A stretch of DNA of 64,000 nucleotides, taken from NCBI RefSeq assembly GCF_009388985.1, contig NZ_CP036422.1, positions 1,254,501 through 1,318,500 on the forward strand, in the 5' to 3' direction. How positions within the stretch are numbered: the stretch's first letter is position 1; each line of letters starts with the position of its first letter. Made by a program: the position numbers and the translations under genes. Below are positions 53,316 to 62,800 of this stretch, one piece after another. The stretch is from Halioglobus maricola (GTDB lineage: Bacteria; Pseudomonadota; Gammaproteobacteria; Pseudomonadales; Halieaceae). Under the pieces are notes generated by a model. It worked only from the letters and a program-made list of their open reading frames with translations, ran no database searches and had not been told where the DNA came from.

Positions 53316-53378
53316 ATTTCTTTAAGGCATTGGTAGGCAGAGTATAGGTTGCGCGTTACCTCAGATACCTTGTCTTGA

Positions 53379-53392
53379 TAGACCAAGGTCTA
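53379..53392. promoter_or_regulatory. 14-bp palindrome, site C
   Basis: TAGACC-AA-GGTCTA, identical to site B. It lies in the spacer of a TTGATA/TATGAA promoter candidate, where binding could repress, or just upstream of a later start, where it could activate. Confidence 0.7.
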
Positions 53393-53464
53393 AGGGTATG
53401 AATTTTTCGCCAGGAGTAGAATCCGGGTGGCAATAATCGATAACAACACCGAAGGAGGTGTGTG

Positions 53465-53734
53465 ATGTCCTCACTAAACGAAGATCAGGCGAAGGAGTAC
53501 TGGCGCCGCAACGTGTCCTTAATGGTCAAGTTGATGGTGATCTGGTTTGTCGTCAGCTACGGCTGCGGCATTATCCTTGTTGATGTCCTGAACAGCATCC
53601 AGATCGGCGGCTACAAGTTAGGCTTCTGGTTCGCCCAGCAAGGTTCTATCTACGTATTCGTAGGTTTGATTTTCTATTACGCCAAAAAAATGGGCGACCT
53701 GGACCGTGAGTTCGGCGTCGACGAAGACGAATAG
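53465..53734 (+). CDS. DUF4212 small subunit of SSS symporter
   Basis: An 89-residue membrane protein. The ATG at 53465 is 6 bases after a perfect AAGGAGG. It has two TM segments (about 22-44 and 55-77) flanked by charged ends. YWRRNVSLMVKLMVIWFVVSYGCGIIL and an FWFAQQGSIYVFVGLIFYYAKKM stretch are family hallmarks. DUF4212 proteins are always found just before ActP/VC_2705-type symporters, as here (11 bp), and probably form or stabilise one transporter. It is the first gene of the operon downstream of palindromes B and C. Confidence 0.95.
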   Translation: MSSLNEDQAKEYWRRNVSLMVKLMVIWFVVSYGCGIILVDVLNSIQIGGYKLGFWFAQQGSIYVFVGLIFYYAKKMGDLDREFGVDEDE

Positions 53735-53745
53735 GAGATATCGAG

Positions 53746-55482
53746 ATGGAACTTCAAGCATTAACTTATATCGTAGTCGGCTTTACGTTTGCCCTCTACA
53801 TCGGTATCGCTATCTGGGCACGCGCGGGTTCTACCAAGGACTTCTACGTTGCGGGCGGTGGTATCAACCCTATACAAAACGGTATGGCTACAGCGGCTGA
53901 CTGGATGTCAGCGGCATCGTTTATTTCTATGGCCGGCCTTATTGCCTTGAGCTACGGCGGTTACGGTGGCTCGGTTTTCCTGATGGGCTGGACCGGCGGG
54001 TATGTAATTCTGGCCATGCTGCTTGCGCCTTACTTGCGCAAGTACGGTAAGTTCACCGTACCCGAGTTTATTGGGGATCGCTTCTACTCCAAATCGGCGC
54101 GGGCCGTGGCGGTTGTCTGCTTGATTATCTGTTCTGTTACTTACGTAATCGGCCAGATGAAAGGTGTTGGCGTTGCCTTCTCCCGCTTCCTGGAAGTGGA
54201 CTACGACACCGGCCTGTATGTGGGTATGACAATCGTGTTCTTCTACGCCGTACTCGGTGGTATGAAAGGAATTACCTACACGCAGATTGCTCAGTACTGT
54301 GTACTGATTCTGGCTTACACCATTCCGGCTATCTTTATCAGCTTGCAACTTACCGGTAACCCGCTGCCTCAATTGGGCCTGGGAAGCACGCTGATAGGCA
54401 CTGATGTGTATCTGTTGGACAAGCTCGACATGGTGGTGACGGACCTTGGATTTAAGGAGTACACGACGAACGTGCGCTTGAGTGGCATTAATATGTTCGC
54501 CTATACCCTGTCACTGATGATCGGTACGGCAGGTCTGCCACACGTGATCATTCGTTTCTTCACCGTACCCAAGGTTAAAGACGCGCGCTCCTCTGCGGGT
54601 TGGGCTCTGGTATTCATTGCGATCCTGTACACCACAGCACCTGCTGTTGCTGGTATGGCTCGTCTGAACCTGATGCAGACTATCGAACCCACACCTGGTG
54701 AGTATCTCGCAATTGATGAACGTCCCCAGTGGTTCAAGAACTGGGAAAAGACCGGTCTGCTGGCTTTCGAAGACAAGAATGGCGACGGCCGTATTCAGTA
54801 CAGCGCCGATCCTGAAGTTAACGAAATGACCAAGGTCGATAACGATATTATCGTTCTGGCTAACCCGGAAATCGCCAAGCTGCCTAACTGGGTCATTGCT
54901 CTGGTGGCCGCCGGTGGTCTTGCAGCGGCACTGTCGACTGCGGCGGGTCTACTGCTGGCGATCTCTTCGGCGATATCGCATGACTTACTCAAAGGCATGC
55001 TCACGCCGAATATCAGTGAGAAAACCGAGCTCAATGCTTCGCGAGCCGCAATGGCGGTGGCGATTGCCGGCGCCGGTTATCTCGGCCTTAATCCACCGGG
55101 ATTTGCGGCGGGCACGGTGGCACTGGCCTTTGGCCTGGCAGCGTCTTCAATCTTCCCGGCACTGATGATGGGTATCTTCTCCAAGGGTATCACCAAGGAA
55201 GGCGCCATCGCTGGCATGGTTGGCGGTATTGGTGTCACCCTGTTCTACGTGTTCCAGCACAAGGGCATCATGTTCATCCCGGGCACTGCCTGGATTGAGC
55301 CCGGTGGCGCGAACTGGTTCTTCGGTATCGAGCCAAACGCCTTCGGTTGTGTTGGTGCGGTCGTGAACTTCGCTATCGCCTTTGCGGTATCCAAGGTAAC
55401 CGCTGCTCCACCCAAGGAAGTGCAGGAGCTGGTGGAACATATCCGCGTACCGGCGGGAGCCGGAGAGGCCACTGGCCACTAA
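53746..55482 (+). CDS. Sodium:solute symporter, acetate/monocarboxylate type (ActP/VC_2705 family)
   Basis: A 578-residue inner-membrane transporter with about 13 TM segments. DFYVAGGGINPIQNGMATAADWMSAASFI is the family's TM2 start, and GGLAAALSTAAGLLLAISSAISHD is the TM8 Na2-site region. An internal soluble loop (about residues 320-375) holds DKNGDGRIQYSAD, an EF-hand-like calcium loop, as in VC_2705-type members. It probably imports acetate or another short carboxylate with Na+. The DUF4212 gene precedes it, and a CBS/DUF294 protein and exonuclease follow after a terminator, the layout seen with actP in other Proteobacteria. Confidence 0.93.
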   Translation: MELQALTYIVVGFTFALYIGIAIWARAGSTKDFYVAGGGINPIQNGMATAADWMSAASFISMAGLIALSYGGYGGSVFLMGWTGGYVILAMLLAPYLRKYGKFTVPEFIGDRFYSKSARAVAVVCLIICSVTYVIGQMKGVGVAFSRFLEVDYDTGLYVGMTIVFFYAVLGGMKGITYTQIAQYCVLILAYTIPAIFISLQLTGNPLPQLGLGSTLIGTDVYLLDKLDMVVTDLGFKEYTTNVRLSGINMFAYTLSLMIGTAGLPHVIIRFFTVPKVKDARSSAGWALVFIAILYTTAPAVAGMARLNLMQTIEPTPGEYLAIDERPQWFKNWEKTGLLAFEDKNGDGRIQYSADPEVNEMTKVDNDIIVLANPEIAKLPNWVIALVAAGGLAAALSTAAGLLLAISSAISHDLLKGMLTPNISEKTELNASRAAMAVAIAGAGYLGLNPPGFAAGTVALAFGLAASSIFPALMMGIFSKGITKEGAIAGMVGGIGVTLFYVFQHKGIMFIPGTAWIEPGGANWFFGIEPNAFGCVGAVVNFAIAFAVSKVTAAPPKEVQELVEHIRVPAGAGEATGH

Positions 55483-55502
55483 TTTATCCAATGTCCATGT
55501 TG

Positions 55503-55533
55503 AAGGAGGTGCCGTTTGGCGCCTCCTTTTTTT
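55503..55533 (+). terminator. Rho-independent terminator after symporter gene
   Basis: AAGGAGGTGCC pairs with GGCGCCTCCTT around GTTT, with one G-T pair, followed by a T run to 55533. It separates the symporter genes from the next operon and may also limit read-through to it. Confidence 0.9.
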
Positions 55534-55646
55534 AATAGTAGATATGATTCTTGTCACTTTTGCCCAATCTGCATTTGATGATGTTCCAACCGAGTGTGGA
55601 TCGTGCAACAGTGAGAGCGAGTGACGCTTGAGAGATAACACAAACA

Positions 55647-56111
55647 ATGTTCACCAATAAGCACGTAATTATCGCCATGATTGTGGCACCTATACTCGCC
55701 GTACTGGCTTGGTTTGCCGTCGGTCAGTTTACCGGCGAGCAGCCGCAAGCCGCGCAGGCGGGAAAGTCCTACCCACTGGTCGAGAAAAGTAATTGTCGCT
55801 ACGAAAGTGGTGCATGTGATCTCGAGAACGAAAATTTCAAATTGCGCCTGTCTCTCCAGGATGGCCTGGCCGGGCCTGAATTTTTGCTAAGTGCCTCACA
55901 TCCCCTGGAAGGTGTGGTGCTGGCAGTGGGTCCAACCGGGGACGAATTGACCCCGATGCCCATGCGAGCCGTCGACGGTCAGGGTCTGACCTGGCTCATT
56001 CCCCTGGATGGCATTCCGGGTCCGGAAGAAAAAATCCGGGTCGTTGCCAACGCAGAGAGCAGCAGCTTTTTTGCAGAGGCATCAACAACATTTCTCCAGC
56101 CAGAAAGTTGA
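55647..56111 (+). CDS. Small membrane-anchored periplasmic protein, unknown function
   Basis: A 154-residue protein with one N-terminal TM segment (about 7-27) and a periplasmic beta-type domain. SNCRYESGACDLENENFKLRLS has two cysteines six residues apart (CRYESGAC), likely a disulfide. I cannot name a family with certainty, though similar short proteins sit before CBS/DUF294 genes in related bacteria. It is 11 bp before the DUF294 gene and so probably belongs to the symporter's signalling set. Possibly a sensor or partner of the transporter. Confidence 0.78.
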   Translation: MFTNKHVIIAMIVAPILAVLAWFAVGQFTGEQPQAAQAGKSYPLVEKSNCRYESGACDLENENFKLRLSLQDGLAGPEFLLSASHPLEGVVLAVGPTGDELTPMPMRAVDGQGLTWLIPLDGIPGPEEKIRVVANAESSSFFAEASTTFLQPES

Positions 56112-56122
56112 GAGGTTGATTA

Positions 56123-58030
56123 ATGGCGAGTGAGAGTAAAGAGCGCAAAGCCCGGGAAGCGGACGTCGGGGTCGATCACCCTGGGCTGGATACGCCGGAG
56201 CTCATTTCTCTCGCCGAGTTTATTCAGCAAACACTGCCATTCAACGAACTCGCCGAAGAAATACTTTACCCCATTGTTGGCAAGATCCTGGTGCAGTATC
56301 ACTGCCAGGGAGACATGTTCGATGCAGCGACTCCGGAGAAGGGCCTGCGAATTCTGCGCAGCGGAGCGGTAGAGCTCCGCGATAGCGACAATAAACTACT
56401 TGATCGTTTGGGGGAGGGGGAGAGCTTCCATATTGCCGGCTTGAACGCCGGGCGTGGCGAGGTGATTGCGACGGTCATCGAGGACGCGCTGTTCTACTTT
56501 GTGCCGCATGATGTCTACCTGCAGCTGCGCGAAAGCGATCGCGATTTTGATCGGTATTTTTCCGGCCAGCGAAATCGACGGTTACGCCGTGCCGCGCGCT
56601 ACCAGCCTGAGCCGAATACGATGATGCAGGAGGTGAGCACTGTGATGAGCACCCGGCTGCTCATCGTAAAGCCTACCGATACTGTGCAGCATACGGCGCA
56701 AGTCATGACTGAGCGGCGAGTCTCTTCCGCATTTGTGGTCGAGAATGACCTCTTGCTCGGCATCGTTACCGATCGCGATCTTCGGGTGCGTTTCGTGGCC
56801 GAGGGATTGCCCGCTACCTTGCCGGTGAGTGAAATCATGACTCCGGATATTGAGTGCGTGGACGGCTCTACTACGATTTTTGCGACCACGCTATTGATGA
56901 CCCAGCGGCGCTTTCATCACCTGCCCGTGAAGATAGATGGCGAAACCAAAGGTATTGTAACTACATCGGACCTTATTCTTGCCAAGCAAGACGACCCGGT
57001 CTACATGGTGCAGCATATCTCGCGCCAGAATGATGTGCAGAGTATTAAAGAGTTGGTTTCGGGCATGGCCAATCTGATGGTGCAGTGGGTTAACTCCGGG
57101 ATGCGCGCCCAGCAGGTGAGCCAGGTACTTACCGCTATTTCCGACGCCATTACTGTTCGCCTGATTCAATTAGCCGAGGAAACCTTCGGTCCCGCGCCGG
57201 TGCCCTGGTGTTGGACGGGGTTTGGTTCTCAGGCGAGAGCAGAGCAATTGCTTGGGGCTGATCAGGATAATGGCCTGGTGATTTCGGACGGGGTCAGGGC
57301 GGATCAGCTGCCCTGGTTTAAAGATGTGGCCAATTTTGTCTGTGATGGACTCAACGAAGTAGGCTATGTGTACTGCCCGGGTGGAATCATGGCCACCACC
57401 GATGAGTGGCGTCAGCCTCTGGGCGTGTGGCAGGACACAGTACGCAAATGGACCCGATCCCCGACGCCTGATGCAGTGATGCGGGTGAGTATTTTCTTCG
57501 ACATTCGTTGTATCTATGGCGACAGCCGTCTGGCGGCGCAGTTGCAGGAAACCATGTTGGATCTCACTTCACGCAACTCTATTTTCCTGGCGGCGCTCGC
57601 TGCCAATGCGCTGGATAGCCGGCCACCGCTGGGAATCTTCCGCCGCTTTGTGGTTGACCGTGACGGTGAGCACCGTTCTGAGCTCGATTTAAAGAAACGG
57701 GGAATTCTGCCCGTGACAGAAATTGTCAGGTTGCACGCATTGGCTCACAAAATTGAAGCTGTGAATACCGATGAGCGACTCAAGGCCCTGGCCAATGGCA
57801 AGCACATGACAATTGCCACCAGCAGGAACCTGGCGGACGCACTGCACTTTGTCCAACAGATGCGGATCAAGCATCAGTGCGAACAAATACTCAGAGGCGA
57901 AAAAGTCTCGAACTTCCTCAACCCCCGTGATTTGCCCAAGATGGCGAAGGAGCAGTTGCGCGATGCATTCACTATCATCGATGAAGCCCAGTCCTCAATC
58001 CGCCAGACCTATCGGGCGGGAATGGGATAA
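56123..58030 (+). CDS. cNMP-binding / CBS / DUF294 nucleotidyltransferase-like signalling protein
   Basis: A 635-residue cytosolic protein. Residues 35-150 are a cyclic-nucleotide-binding-like beta roll (MFDAATPEKGLRILRSGAVELRD, LGEGESFHIAGL). Two CBS domains follow (about 175-290; VMSTRLLIVKPTDTVQHTAQVM and IMTPDIECVDGSTTIFATTLLM). A DUF294 domain has the GlnD-like WCWTGFGSQARAEQLLGADQDNGLV, and a DUF294_C domain ends the protein. It probably senses nucleotides and modifies or controls the symporter or acetate metabolism. Such genes accompany actP-type symporters. Target unknown. Confidence 0.92.
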   Translation: MASESKERKAREADVGVDHPGLDTPELISLAEFIQQTLPFNELAEEILYPIVGKILVQYHCQGDMFDAATPEKGLRILRSGAVELRDSDNKLLDRLGEGESFHIAGLNAGRGEVIATVIEDALFYFVPHDVYLQLRESDRDFDRYFSGQRNRRLRRAARYQPEPNTMMQEVSTVMSTRLLIVKPTDTVQHTAQVMTERRVSSAFVVENDLLLGIVTDRDLRVRFVAEGLPATLPVSEIMTPDIECVDGSTTIFATTLLMTQRRFHHLPVKIDGETKGIVTTSDLILAKQDDPVYMVQHISRQNDVQSIKELVSGMANLMVQWVNSGMRAQQVSQVLTAISDAITVRLIQLAEETFGPAPVPWCWTGFGSQARAEQLLGADQDNGLVISDGVRADQLPWFKDVANFVCDGLNEVGYVYCPGGIMATTDEWRQPLGVWQDTVRKWTRSPTPDAVMRVSIFFDIRCIYGDSRLAAQLQETMLDLTSRNSIFLAALAANALDSRPPLGIFRRFVVDRDGEHRSELDLKKRGILPVTEIVRLHALAHKIEAVNTDERLKALANGKHMTIATSRNLADALHFVQQMRIKHQCEQILRGEKVSNFLNPRDLPKMAKEQLRDAFTIIDEAQSSIRQTYRAGMG

Positions 58031-58698
58031 TGTGGCAACTGCGGTTGCGACGGCTGGCTTATCGCAGCCGGATTTCGGGCACAGCGCTGCAAAACTGCTG
58101 GCAAGCGCCCTTGCCATCCACTTCGAGCGACTGGCAGAAGGTGTCATATCTCGTGGTGGACGCGGAGATGTCTTCGCTGGACGTCAACACAGGTGAGCTG
58201 CTCAGCGTTGGCTGGGTGGTGGTTGAGAATGGCGCTATCAATCTGGGTACGGCCGAGCACCACTTGATTCGCGCTGAGAAATCAGTTGGCCAGAGTGCAG
58301 CTATCCATAATCTGCGTGACTACGACCTTATCGATGCGGACAGGGTAGATCGGGTATTGACGCAATTCCTCCAGATTGCCCGAAGCAAGGTGCTGGTGTT
58401 CCACAACGCAGTGCTGGATCTCGCTTTCCTGAACAAGATCAGCCGCCGCTACTTCAATGCCCCTATTCTGATGCCGGTTGTCGACACCATGATGCAGGAG
58501 GAGGGGCTGCTGAGGCGCAATGATACCCCGATCAAACCCGGCGATTTACGCCTGCAATCCTGCCGTGACCGCTACAACTTGCCTCACTTTCACGGTCACA
58601 ATGCCTTGCTCGACGCGATTGCCACGGCAGAGTTACTGATCGCATTGGCTTCCCATCGGAGCCGGGGTGCTGCCCTGAGTCTGGACAGGCTGCTCTAA
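58030..58698 (+). CDS. DEDDh 3'-5' exonuclease (DnaQ-like)
   Basis: A 222-residue exonuclease-fold protein that starts one base into the preceding stop (TAATG). Metal ligands: D and E in VVDAEMSSLDVNTGELLSVGW, D in VFHNAVLDLAFLN, and H/D in HGHNALLDAIATAEL, giving a complete DEDDh set. It resembles the epsilon-like exonuclease always downstream of the DUF294 gene in actP operons. Its substrate may be a nucleotide messenger or short RNA, not replication DNA; that is conjecture from context. The first 40 residues are basic and non-conserved, so the true start could be a little later. Confidence 0.9.
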   Translation: MWQLRLRRLAYRSRISGTALQNCWQAPLPSTSSDWQKVSYLVVDAEMSSLDVNTGELLSVGWVVVENGAINLGTAEHHLIRAEKSVGQSAAIHNLRDYDLIDADRVDRVLTQFLQIARSKVLVFHNAVLDLAFLNKISRRYFNAPILMPVVDTMMQEEGLLRRNDTPIKPGDLRLQSCRDRYNLPHFHGHNALLDAIATAELLIALASHRSRGAALSLDRLL

Positions 58699-58821
58699 GC
58701 CGATACAGCGGATTTACAATTCTTTATCATTTTTCAATCTGTATGACGTTGTTCTCGCGTAAAATAGGCACCCGTCTTTAGGCGAGCCCGTTTGTGGGCG
58801 AGCGTCCTCTGAGAGTCTGGA

Positions 58822-59886
58822 ATGCCGAAATTAGTCAAAAACCTGCTTGTACCCATAGCCGTCGTTGCCCTGGCGGCGCTTATTGCATATGTGATGTTGA
58901 ATAGCCGCGGTGATTTGCCAAGAAGAGATAGAGCTGTCGTCGCACCGCATGTCGATACGCTCACAGTAGAGCCCGGGCCAGTCAGCGTGCAGATTCACTC
59001 CCGGGGGATTGTTACGCCGCAGTACACGATCGAGTTGGTGAGCGAGGTTAATGGCCGGGTAGTCTGGGTAGATCCCGGGTTCCTTCAGGGGGAAGAGGTG
59101 TCTGAGGGGCAGGTGCTGCTGCGAGTTGATCCGATCGACTATGAGGTAGCTGTATCTGAGGCCAGATCTGCGGTCGCTACAGCAGAACTTTCCTTGCGAG
59201 AGGCAACAGTGTTGGTGCAGAAAGCGTCCATGGCTGAGGCTGAGGCGCGAGTAGCCGCTGCCAAAGAGCGTCTGCGTCAGGCTCAGGTGGACCTGGAGAA
59301 TACAGAAATCCGAGCGCCTTTTAACGCCGTGGTTGACATCAAGCGAGCCGATCTCGGTCAGTATGTGACCATGGGCACTGCTCTGATGAAACTTCTCAGC
59401 ACGGATATTGCGGAAGTACGGCTGCCTATTCTGACCTCGGATATAGCGTTTGTTCGCGCTGGGCAGAACCAGGCTATTACGCTCACCGCGTCCTTCGGTA
59501 AGCAGGATTTAAGTTGGGAAGCGAGCCTGACCAGAGTAGAGAGACGGGTCGATGAAGAAACGCGCGTGTTCTACGGGGTAGCCCAAATAGAGAATCCCTA
59601 TGATGTCCAGCTGCATGACCAGATTCTCGCTCATGGTCTGTTTGTGGAGGCGGTTTTCCCGGGCACTGCAGTGGAGGATGCCGTTCGTCTGCCGCGTTCT
59701 GCTGTGCATAACAGTGCTCATGTGTACCTCGTGGAAAACGATCAGTTAGTGCGTCGGTCTGTGACGGTCCTGCGCCGCGAGGGCGATGCGGTGGTAATCA
59801 GTGATGGCCTGGCTTACGGCGATCAGGTCGTGCTTAGCCGATTCGACCTGATGGTCGAGGGCATGGTTGTTGAGGCGGGCGAATAA
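58822..59886 (+). CDS. RND efflux periplasmic adaptor subunit
   Basis: A 354-residue membrane-fusion protein. A single N-terminal TM anchor (residues about 7-29) leads to a lipoyl half (VSEVNGRVVWVDPGFLQGEEVSEGQVLLRVD), an alpha-hairpin (about 95-155), the second half (ENTEIRAPFNAVVDIKRADLGQYV) and beta-barrel domains. It links the inner-membrane pump encoded immediately downstream to an outer-membrane channel encoded elsewhere. Tight overlap with the permease start region implies a two-gene operon, followed by VOC. A TAAAAT box (58760-58765) precedes, without a clear -35. Confidence 0.93.
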   Translation: MPKLVKNLLVPIAVVALAALIAYVMLNSRGDLPRRDRAVVAPHVDTLTVEPGPVSVQIHSRGIVTPQYTIELVSEVNGRVVWVDPGFLQGEEVSEGQVLLRVDPIDYEVAVSEARSAVATAELSLREATVLVQKASMAEAEARVAAAKERLRQAQVDLENTEIRAPFNAVVDIKRADLGQYVTMGTALMKLLSTDIAEVRLPILTSDIAFVRAGQNQAITLTASFGKQDLSWEASLTRVERRVDEETRVFYGVAQIENPYDVQLHDQILAHGLFVEAVFPGTAVEDAVRLPRSAVHNSAHVYLVENDQLVRRSVTVLRREGDAVVISDGLAYGDQVVLSRFDLMVEGMVVEAGE

Positions 59887-59887
59887 A

Positions 59888-62800
59888 GTGGTGAGTTCGC
59901 AAGAGACAGGGCCTATCGCCTGGATGGCCAATAACCCGGTGGCCGCCAACCTGTTTATGTTGGTGGTGTTTCTCGGGGGGCTGGGTTCCATCAATAATCT
60001 CACCAAGGAAGTCTTCCCGACCTTTCCCACTGAGATGATTACCGTGACTGTGCCATACCCCGGTAGCGCGCCGGAAGAGGTGGAGTCGGGTATCGTGCGG
60101 GTTCTCGAGGAAGAGTTGCAGGAGCTCGTTGGCGTGGAGGAAATCTCCTCAGTCGCCCGGGAAGGGGCGGGGGTCGTTACCATTGAGATGGAAGCGGGGT
60201 CTGATATGGCGCAGGCCCTGGTGCAGATTAAAACCAAAGTGGATGGTATCGCCTCTTTCCCAGTGGATGCGGAAGAGGCGATAGTGGACGAGGTGCTTGC
60301 TCGAACACGGGCGATGAATCTGACTCTCTACGGCAATTTGGACGAATACCAGCTGAAAGAGCTGGCCGACGACACGCGTGATGAAATTCTTGGGCTCGAT
60401 GGCATCAGCCAGGTAACCGTCGTCGGTACCCGCGACTACGAAATTGTCATCGAAGTATCAGATGAGGCTCTGCGCCGCTACGGACTCAGTTTTGACGATG
60501 TTGTGGCGGCGATTACCATGCGCTCTCGTGACCTGCCCGGCGGAAAATTGCGCACCAGTGGGGGTGCGATAACACTGCGTTCGGTTGGGCAAGCCTACAG
60601 TGCAGAGGAGTTTGAACGGCTCAGTCTGATCACTCGCACCGATGGCACCGTTCTGCAAGTGGGTGATGTTGCTACTGTTGTAGATGGTTTTGAAGACCAA
60701 CCCATTCTCAATCGGCTGAATGGCCAGCCATCAATTACCCTGCAGGTAGATCGGGTGGGCGACCAGGATGTGCTGGCGATGACTGATAATCTGCGCAAAT
60801 TTGTTGAAAGAAAACGAGCAGAACTGCCACCGGGTGTAGAGTTTACGGCCTGGGCTGACCGCAGTGAGATCCTCAAGGGGCGTATTAATCTCATGCTCAA
60901 AAGTGCCTTTCAGGGCGCAATTCTGGTGATGATCACGCTGGCTCTTTTTCTCAACGTGCAATTGGCCTTTTGGGTGATCCTGGGAGTACCTTTCTCTTTC
61001 CTCGGGGCCTTGATGGCGATCGATATTCTCGGTATCGGTGTTTCGATCAATGTGATGTCGGTATTCGGTTTTATCCTGGTATTGGGTATGTTGGTTGACG
61101 ACGGCATCGTCACCGCCGAGAGCGCTTATGCTCAGCTGGAGGAAGAGCAGAAGGGTGTGGAGAGTGTGGTGCGCGGTGTGCGCCGGGTCACAGTAGCTAC
61201 GGTATTCGGGGCCTTGACCACGATGATTGCTTTTTCGCCTGCATACGGGCTCACCGAAGGCATCGGTAGACTGGTGTCAGTGATCACGCCGATCGTAGTA
61301 TTCAGTTTGCTGTTCTCTCTACTTGAAACGAAATTGATCCTTCCAGCGCATCTTCGGCACATCAAGATTGACCATGAAAGTGATCCGGGGCGAGGCCCGC
61401 TGGGCTGGCTTAAACGGGTCCAGCGCAGCTGTACTCAAGGCATGGTGACATTCAGCGAGAAGGTCTACCGTCCCCTGCTGGAGCGCGCGGTGGAGTTTCG
61501 CTATATCACACTCGCGATTTTTATCGGATCCCTGTTCATTACCCTGGCCTTGATTCCCTCAGGTTTCGTGAGATTTGTATTCTTTCCCAATGTCCCATCG
61601 AACAGCGTAAACGTTGACCTGCAGATGCCCAATGGCACGCCCTGGCAAACCACTCACGAATACGCCATGCGCATTGAACAGGCGGCCATGGCGATGAACA
61701 ATCGTTACCGCCAGGAGACAGGACTGGAGGACGGCGTGATCGTGGAACTGCTCACCACCTCCAGTGCCGATACCGAGGCTCGAGTGCAAGTGGAATTGCT
61801 GCCAAGCACCGAGCGCAACATCACGTCGATGAGTCTCGCCGGCTGGATGCGTGAAGCACTGGGTGAGTTGAGCGGCGTGCAGGCGCTCACTTTCGATTCC
61901 AATGCCGGTCCAGGTGGCTCACCGGTGGACGTTGAACTGTCTGGCGACGACCTGGATGAGATGCGAGCGGCAGCACAGGAATTGAAGCTGGCCCTGGTTG
62001 ATTTCGTGGGCGTTTCAGATGTCAGAGATACTTTCGATGCGGGTGGGCCCGAGCTGGATATTCGGGTAACACCGGAGGGTGAGGCGCTGGGGCTGGGGCA
62101 GGTGGAGCTGGCCCGCCAGGTGCGGCAGGCTTTCTTCGGTGCAGAAGTGCAGCGCATCCAGCGCGGACGTCACGAGGTACGGGTGTATGTCAGGCTGCCG
62201 GCGCAGGAGCGTGAATCGCTGGATGCGCTTCACTCGCTTTGGATCGACGTGCCGGGCCATGGCAAGGTGCCCTTTGATGTCGTGGGCGAGGCGGTGGAAC
62301 ATACCGGAATTAGCGTGATCAATCGCTTCAATCGACAGCGCGTGGTCAATGTTCGCGCTGATGTGGAGCGCGCACTGGTAGAGCCGGGCAAGGTCAACGC
62401 AGAAATCGTCAATAATATTCTCCCCGATATTCTTGAGCGCCACCCCGGGGTGCAACACAGGCTCACCGGTGAGGCCGAGCAGCAGGAGAAAACGACCAGT
62501 GCTCTCGAGCTCGGTTTCGTGGCTATCCTGTTAGTCATCTACGCGGCTCTGGCGGTGCCACTGCGCAGCTATGGTCTGCCCTTGATTATCATGGCGGTGA
62601 TTCCTTTCGGTATCACCGGTGCGGTGCTGGGGCATCTTATCCTGGGTGCGGCCGTCAGTATGTTGTCAGCCATTGGTATATTGGGCCTGACCGGGATCGT
62701 TGTGAATGACAGCCTGGTATTGGTTGATCACGTGAATCACCGCCTGAAAGATCGGGGGGAGTACTGGAAGGATGCGGTGATCACCGGAGCGGTGCGACGA

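Larger units (their letters stand above)
53124..53464. promoter_or_regulatory. Divergent control region between porin and symporter operon
   Basis: A 341-bp, AT-rich region with no convincing gene. It holds three 14-bp palindromes: sites A, B and C, listed separately. Rightward promoter candidates are TTTAAG (53321)-16 bp-TATAGG (53343), with site B centred near -46, and TTGATA (53375)-16 bp-TATGAA (53397), with site C in the spacer. No good leftward promoter is visible for the porin. A strong Shine-Dalgarno AAGGAGG (53452-53458) ends the region. Confidence 0.6.

Noticed and set aside
53117..53386. An 89-codon minus-strand frame across the porin/symporter control region.
   Set aside because: No Shine-Dalgarno, no recognisable motif, unusual Lys/Thr/Glu-rich composition, and it overlaps the porin start and palindromes A and B. 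Treated as chance.
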